A stretch of DNA of 64,000 nucleotides from Acanthaster planci (Eukaryota; Echinodermata; Asteroidea; Valvatida; Acanthasteridae), in assembly GCF_001949145.1 (NCBI RefSeq), contig NW_019091745.1, positions 163,195 through 227,194 of the forward strand, written 5' to 3'. This document shows positions 58,141 through 64,000 of the stretch, piece after piece (position 1 is the first letter of the stretch; each line of letters begins with the position of its first letter). The notes under the pieces are model-generated. The model was not told the origin of the DNA, did no database searches, and was given only the letters and a program-made list of their open reading frames with translations. The translations under genes and the position numbers were made by a program.

Positions 58141-60900
58141 GCCATGTCCCCCCTAACTATTTGTCGCCAAAGTTCACTTCTATTTAGCCTATTTTAAATT
58201 CTTCGATTTCATTTTTGTTACGAACCTGATCACTTCTGCAGCAATGTTGTTCATTGCGATGTAACAATATTTTCATTGCGAAAAGAGTCGCAGCCGAGAG
58301 AAAGGAGTTGTGAACAACCAGCAAGCATTTATTTGCTTGAGTCAGTCTGACAAGCATGGTCCAACAAAGGTCAAGCTATGTGTACCTGACATGCTTACAA
58401 ATGCGATTAACAATAGACATGAAAACCAGTTTAGTAATGCATTGTTTTTTCAACTTTCTGTAATGTTAGCAACAAGACTGAATCAATAATGACAACTGCT
58501 GTACATGTATTTATCCGCAACCGGATCAACAAAAGCAATACAAGAGCCCCTGGAGGAGAGAATGGCACTTATCCAAACTAAAAAGCACAAATGTTGGCGT
58601 GAGCCAGCACCCCAGGCGATAGATTGCTCGTCCGTTTGTGCCGACCCCATCCACTCAAGATGAGCAATTCCACCCATCCTCCTAGGGGCTGCGCCATCCA
58701 ACTTGCTGAATAACGTAACCTGACAATTGCTCTCCATCCCTAACATCCTCTGCCTCAATCCTAAGCCAAGTGCAAAGGTGGCTGCACCGGGGAAGGAGTA
58801 GGGCCATTGACCGATTCAAGCGAAGCTAGGCCGAAAATGAAAACAGTTGCAATTGAGCTAAATTGAGCGCGCTCTCCGCAGCCCCAATTCCGATAATACG
58901 TTGTATATACTTCCGAGTGCACGGTTGTCGCCGCTCCCTGGATTTTGACATCAGAGATTTACCTCGGTGACCGCGCTGTGACCTTCCACAAAGTTGTTTG
59001 AACTTGAGGGTGCAAACTGACATTTATTAAAAGAGACATGTTTTGCATCAAACAGATTTGTTTTTAAGTTAAATTTTAAAAACATTTCAATTCGGATAAA
59101 ACCTGGTTGGGGCAACGTTTTAAATGTTACTTCGTAGGAGAAAAGTTAAGGGACTTAAATCAGACAAAGCTTAAGAAAGTTATCTGAATTACAGATGGAG
59201 AGAAAAAATGCTTTAAATTGTGTAATTCAATTTAAGAAATCATCTGGTATTTTAATCCCGGTTTAAATATAACAACAGCATCAAATCTGAACAGATTACA
59301 GTGCAATCACTTTATTATATTTTTTGTGGGGAAAAATAGCAGTAATAACTGTCGAAATTGCAAATTACAAGTACAATTAAGAACGCCTACATATTTTTTC
59401 AATGTCTAAATATTTGATAGAATTTTTAATTTAATTCTGATTTTTATTTAAAAAGTTTGTGAAAATAAGTTCACAGTAGTAGGCGGTAATTCTTTTCTTG
59501 TAAAAATTAATACAAGAAAATTACATGGAAATAAAACACTTCGATATTGACGTTACAATTTGCCTTTCACACAACCTCTTTTCATAAAAGGCTTATTTCC
59601 ATCAAAGATTTATTTCACACGCAGTTACATTTCAACTCATGCCATAATTCCACTTTTATTTTCACAATTTTACCCTACATGTAGTGTCGGTAATTGAACG
59701 TCTGTCACATAAAATTAATAGCATTGGAAAAATCATTCTATTAAGATTTAAAGTTGAAATTCCAGTCCACCCCTTGGAGTTTAGTCGCCTTCCCAAACGA
59801 CAAATGCTGGGTGCGCCACTGGGTTGTAATTACCGTTTCCCTTTAGAAAAGGGCACATTCACCTGCAAATATTGGAACTATCGGTAACATGTTTCGGTTA
59901 AACATGTTTGAACATGATTTGGTCCACAAAAATATCATTTCACACTTTTAAACCCAAGAGGCAGAAGTTGTCCAGGTGTATTGGTAAGAGCCGGAAGGCT
60001 GATTTTATGTCCACCTTTGCCAGAAGAACATTTTTTTCCTGCTTCGGCCACCAAATTGGCTGCTTCATTAAAGCTATAATGTAGTGCACAGCACATAACT
60101 TTTGTCAATGCCGTCATTAACTGATTCGGATTCGGAGAGGTAACGGATTAGCTGGAAAAGTGCCAGGTTCAGCTTTCAAAGGGTCTAATAGGGTTTGCTG
60201 CAAACAGACCAGCCATAGGACCTAGCGTGACTATTGGTTTTTTTTCTCGGAGGGCCAGTGTTGTTTCTAGAGCCACGCGCGACCCACTCAACCCCAGTCT
60301 AAACCCTGATGTGAGTCTGCTGCGCAAGTCGTTTGCCGTTTTAGTATTTGAGTGGTTATCTAGTATGGGTAACAGTGACGCAAAGTTAACAGGAGAGTGT
60401 TTCGGACAACACAGACATTGAGTTTCCACTAAACAAGTGAAGTTCAGGACCGTAGGGCCACTATAACCTATTTTAGCGCTAGTTGGTTTGCTGCTTATAC
60501 TTGGGGTAGACGTGTACAAGAGAAGGCATCATGCCCAGTTGCCTGGGCTGAGGAACATTTATGGGTGTACTATCATTGGGCTTTGGAACAGGGCCTCTGT
60601 CTGCTTAGTTGCAGTACTATAGCCCCCCCCCCACCACCACCACCACGCAGGTGTTTGGGTGTGATAACCCTGGAGTTGCTTAGTACAGTGCCCACAGCTC
60701 CCTGTCTATGACTGACGAGGATCTCCTTGGGTGTTACTGTTTTCGAAGCCTAAACTGAGTGACAGTCCAATTCCAACCATACTTGTACTTCAATAGCTCC
60801 TGTGTTCTCTGTCGGTGAGCACGCAAAAACACAGACGTGAACGCCAGGAATGTATCTGTCCATGCAAGTATTGCTGAGATTTGAGCCCTTTTCTGTGTTT
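58141..60900. other. Unassigned sequence
   Basis: Frames at 58483-58758, 59684-59887 and 60169-60519 show no recognised domain. A (CCA)n microsatellite lies at about 60633-60648 next to a C run. No gene is supported. Confidence 0.4.
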
Positions 60901-61790
60901 CTTTCAGGCAGATTTGCCACAGTTTGGCCATACTTAGTGCTGGGTTTCGGTTAGGGAAGGATGGTACGTAAAGGTCAAGGAGTAATTATAGTTCTATGAA
61001 TTCCCTTTTAATAGTTTCTTTTTATTCTGGGTTCCTGGCGTTGAATGAGTTGGCTGGCATTGCAAGGCCAGCAGTACTGGCGTAGGGTATACTTGTGCTC
61101 CAGGCTGTGCCGGCTGGAGGTGGTCGCAGTCCCGGTTGTTATTGAGCTGTCGCCACGCCGCTTCCTATTTGCGAGGTTGCCGACATGGCTGTCTTTGCCA
61201 TCTTGCCTGATCTGGAGGTGTACCCGCCGAAAACATCGCTGAGTTCCCAGCTGCCAGGGTGATGGCCAGCGAGATGGTTTTATCAGCTCCATGCCGAATC
61301 CCACACGATCTTGGTGTGTGTTGAAAACCCTGGGTGTTACGTGGGCGTAAGGAACGGCCAGTTGAGATTTCTGGCATGTACATGTCGGATGACGACGTCC
61401 CAGCTTCGGTGACTAGAGGGCGCTCCACAACTGGGCCGTTGGGGCCTTTGTCTGTGGTCGACGCTGCAGTGTGTCCAGTGCAACAGGTTCCGAAGCGCTC
61501 GAGCTTGGGTTTGTGTGCGCCTCGGATCTTGACGCTTTTTGGGCTGTTCTCCCCCCCCCCCCGCCTTAACGTTTTCTGCATCGGTCCCCATGTGTCTTTT
61601 GGAGCAATGTAACCACGCGGAGATAATGAGAAGAAGAGGTAGAATGCGCGCAAAAGATCGACATTGAGCCGAGCAAAGAATGTTGTGAGTGGTGGACCGC
61701 CAAGTGGTTGGCCAATCAAAGGATACGAACAATTTGATTGTTGTCTGTTCTCTCCCCCCCCCCAGGCCATCGGGTTTTCTGTAGACAAGG
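60901..61790. other. GC-richer stretch with overlapping frames
   Basis: Clearly richer in G and C than its flanks, with overlapping frames of 92-207 codons on both strands (such as 61165-61788 minus and 61334-61612 plus). C runs lie at about 61550-61562 and 61753-61762. No domain was recognised. The composition resembles the GC-rich leader of the RTE-like element, so an unrecognised retroelement leader is possible, as is a CpG-rich promoter region. Confidence 0.35.
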
Positions 61791-64000
61791 ATTGGAAACC
61801 ATATTCTGAGATTACTCAGAATTACTCACTTCCAGGATATCGTCATGTCCTGATAAGTTATCTAAGAATGTTGGCATCCAACTTGTAGGTTGTCATCCTT
61901 GATAAATTATGTCGCTATGTCGTTATCTCCGAATGTCGTCACCGTAATGTCAACTGATGTCAACTTTCTGTTTCAGTGGTAGATTACACCAAATGGGACT
62001 GCCGAATGATCCTTGAAACCTTACTTGAAAAAAGGACAACAGCCTCAGTCAGTCTTGCCTCCTAGAATGCTGTAGCTTTCAGGCGAACAGAAATTTTGTT
62101 CTTTTTTTTAAAATGATGGTCGGCCGACCAACGCGTAAAAATTAGTTTCTTTTTCAATATCATATCTGTAAACGGGCGCCGATTTTGCGTGTGGTGTGTA
62201 CATAATGGGGGTCATTATAAATAAAATGGGTAAGACTAAAACGCAACAGTGCATAGGCTGAAATTCACAAAACACAACGAAAACTGAAGCAAAGGAAAAA
62301 ATAAATGTAAGATATAATTTAAAAGAGCTATTGGATTAGTTTCAAGTTCAGTTTTATTCACCGAAAGGGATTTCTTAACGCGGAAATGTTGCGAGCTCAC
62401 CATCACCGTCGAAGCATAATGGTATGGTCCAAGCCGTAACATGGTGGCTGTTTTTGAGCTCAATACACAGTGAGATAATTTTCGTCAACAAAAACTACGA
62501 TTTCCAGACGTTAAACCTCCAGAGTTTCAAGATATATTTCCTCTGTGCCCAAAATTGTTATTGAGTAAACTAAGACTGGATTTTTAAAAATTCCATTGAC
62601 GTGTAAACTGACGGGAAAGTACGGTCAATAAGCATAAGCACACACACATGCATAATAATATAGGATACTGTACTCATCGTGTCACGTCAATGATACGAGT
62701 CAACTGCAGTAGCCCTTCTGCTCGATGAAGTTTTTTCCACGAGTCAACAGTGCTACATTGTCAAATAGGCATGCCACTTTAAAATGTACTAATTACTCTT
62801 GGCCATAGAAAATGCTCTTTTGAAAGGGCTAGAACCAGACTGGCGTAAATATGGAGGGCACAGGGAGGCACAAACCCCCTCCCCCACCACTGTTTCCGTC
62901 TGTGTTAAACGGGGAACAACGGTTGTGCGCATGCGTCAGTTTTTTGACGAGTACAGGCAAGTTGCATAATTCATGAATCTTGACCCATTTTGTAAACACT
63001 GCCCAAAAGTCATGATAATAATTCACGATTTTGATGAATGTTTTCGACCACTCCCACACGTTTACACTTTTTACTGACAAGTGCAACAGGAGAAGCGAAC
63101 TGAAATGGATTTCTTAAGCGCGAAATCATAGTTTAAAGCTAAACTGAGCTGCTCCGATTTTGTGTTTCTGGCGAGGTAAGATTTACAGATGAAAATTCTA
63201 TACGACCTAGAGTTTTCCTAGCCTAAAACAACACATAATATCACAAAACAACTCTTCATCTTACAAATGGTATTTTCTCTTCTGTGCAAACCCCAAGGTT
63301 TTCGAGAAATGTGGACTTTACATGGGTGATATTTTCAGCCTGAACCACCATTTCGGTAGCCCACGTAAGCGCGGTACCGGTGCCAGACTACATATACATG
63401 TATGTCCCGCTCAAGCGATCTGCCCGACTGACTACTGCATACCCGCCTGACTAGAAAAAATGCGGGGCGACAAGCACTTTAACTCGATATTCTTTGGTAA
63501 ATTATGACCTCCCAGCGGTGCAAAATAACCTCCACTTTCTGATATATAAACAGGTTGGGTGGGGTATTGTCAAAACTTTTAAATGACTGGTACTTTATGT
63601 AACATTCTCAGAGGTTGATAAATGAAATAGTCCTCTTTTCAGATTACATGTACATGTACTTTCAAAACTACATAACATGTGGATCACTTTTACTTGAAAG
63701 GCTTTGAAAGAAAATTTGAAATTGTTTTCTTACACTAAAAATTTTTATTTTGTTTTATATGTTTTATTTTGTCAGTTTTTAATACCTTAAATAAAAAAGT
63801 TCTGGAACTACATACCAATCAAAAATGAAAGACCAAAGCTACTCTTTTACAAACGTTTCAAGGATACAAGCATGTAAATTTATTACTTTTAATTGACAGA
63901 CTATTGGAAAGTGGTTCTTTGATTATGGATCACATACACAGTCTCCAAAAATTATCCAGAATATGTGCTGAGAGAGTAAATCCATGGAAAATCCACAACA
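61791..64000. other. Unassigned AT-rich sequence
   Basis: Frames at 61664-61888, 62236-62463 and 62829-63086 show no domain. A short CA repeat lies near 62640. Repeated ACATGTACATG words occur near 63400 and 63650. Confidence 0.4.

Noticed and set aside
61165-61788. 207-codon minus-strand frame in the GC-rich stretch
   Set aside because: High GC lowers stop frequency on both strands. Competing frames overlap it and no domain is seen.

Overview
The window is nuclear DNA from an animal, most likely a marine invertebrate such as an echinoderm, hemichordate, amphioxus or mollusc. The evidence is a dense, varied retroelement load: BEL/Pao, CR1/L2-like with a 2A-like peptide, RTE-like and DIRS-like elements, plus a tRNA-derived SINE. 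Short palindromic DNA elements and frequent 'acatgtacatg' words fit the same picture. I cannot fix the species. I found no intact host gene, and nearly every recognisable coding stretch belongs to a decayed transposable element. Two assembly gaps are present, at 40701-40734 and 52943-53560.

Layout. At 2.1-3.0 kb there is a degenerate 54-bp minisatellite in two opposed blocks. At 4.1 kb lies a SINE fragment. From 4.8 to 14.0 kb there is a four-level transposon nest. A palindromic MITE-like element is split by a BEL/Pao LTR retrotransposon (target duplication CCCTA). The Pao copy was entered by a CR1/L2-like element (duplication about AATGTCAAG). That element was entered in turn by a 1088-bp solo-LTR-like insertion (duplication GCAAA). 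From 15.8 to about 18.3 kb an RTE-like retrotransposon lies on the minus strand with a large internal deletion. From 18.8 to 37.7 kb there is mostly anonymous DNA holding a 361-bp MITE-like element, several strong hairpins and a near-perfect 124-bp palindrome. A SINE with both pol III promoter boxes sits at 37.74-38.03 kb.

From 38.2 to 46.8 kb there are arrays of related 140-175-bp repeats rich in the palindromes TGACGTCA and CACGTG. They are arranged around a giant inverted repeat with arms at about 42.45-43.51 and 44.60-45.69 kb. This resembles a Foldback-type element and is the most unusual structure in the window. From 46.9 to 52.4 kb there are two further broken non-LTR retrotransposons. 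At 53.7-54.4 kb the satellite reappears, followed by a 404-bp Tc1/mariner-like MITE with TA duplications and a DIRS-like fragment. From 55.5 kb to the end I see no recognisable gene.

The genes do not form a working pathway. The window reads as an accumulation zone of mobile DNA whose nesting gives a relative insertion history: MITE first, then Pao, then CR1/L2-like, then the LTR.
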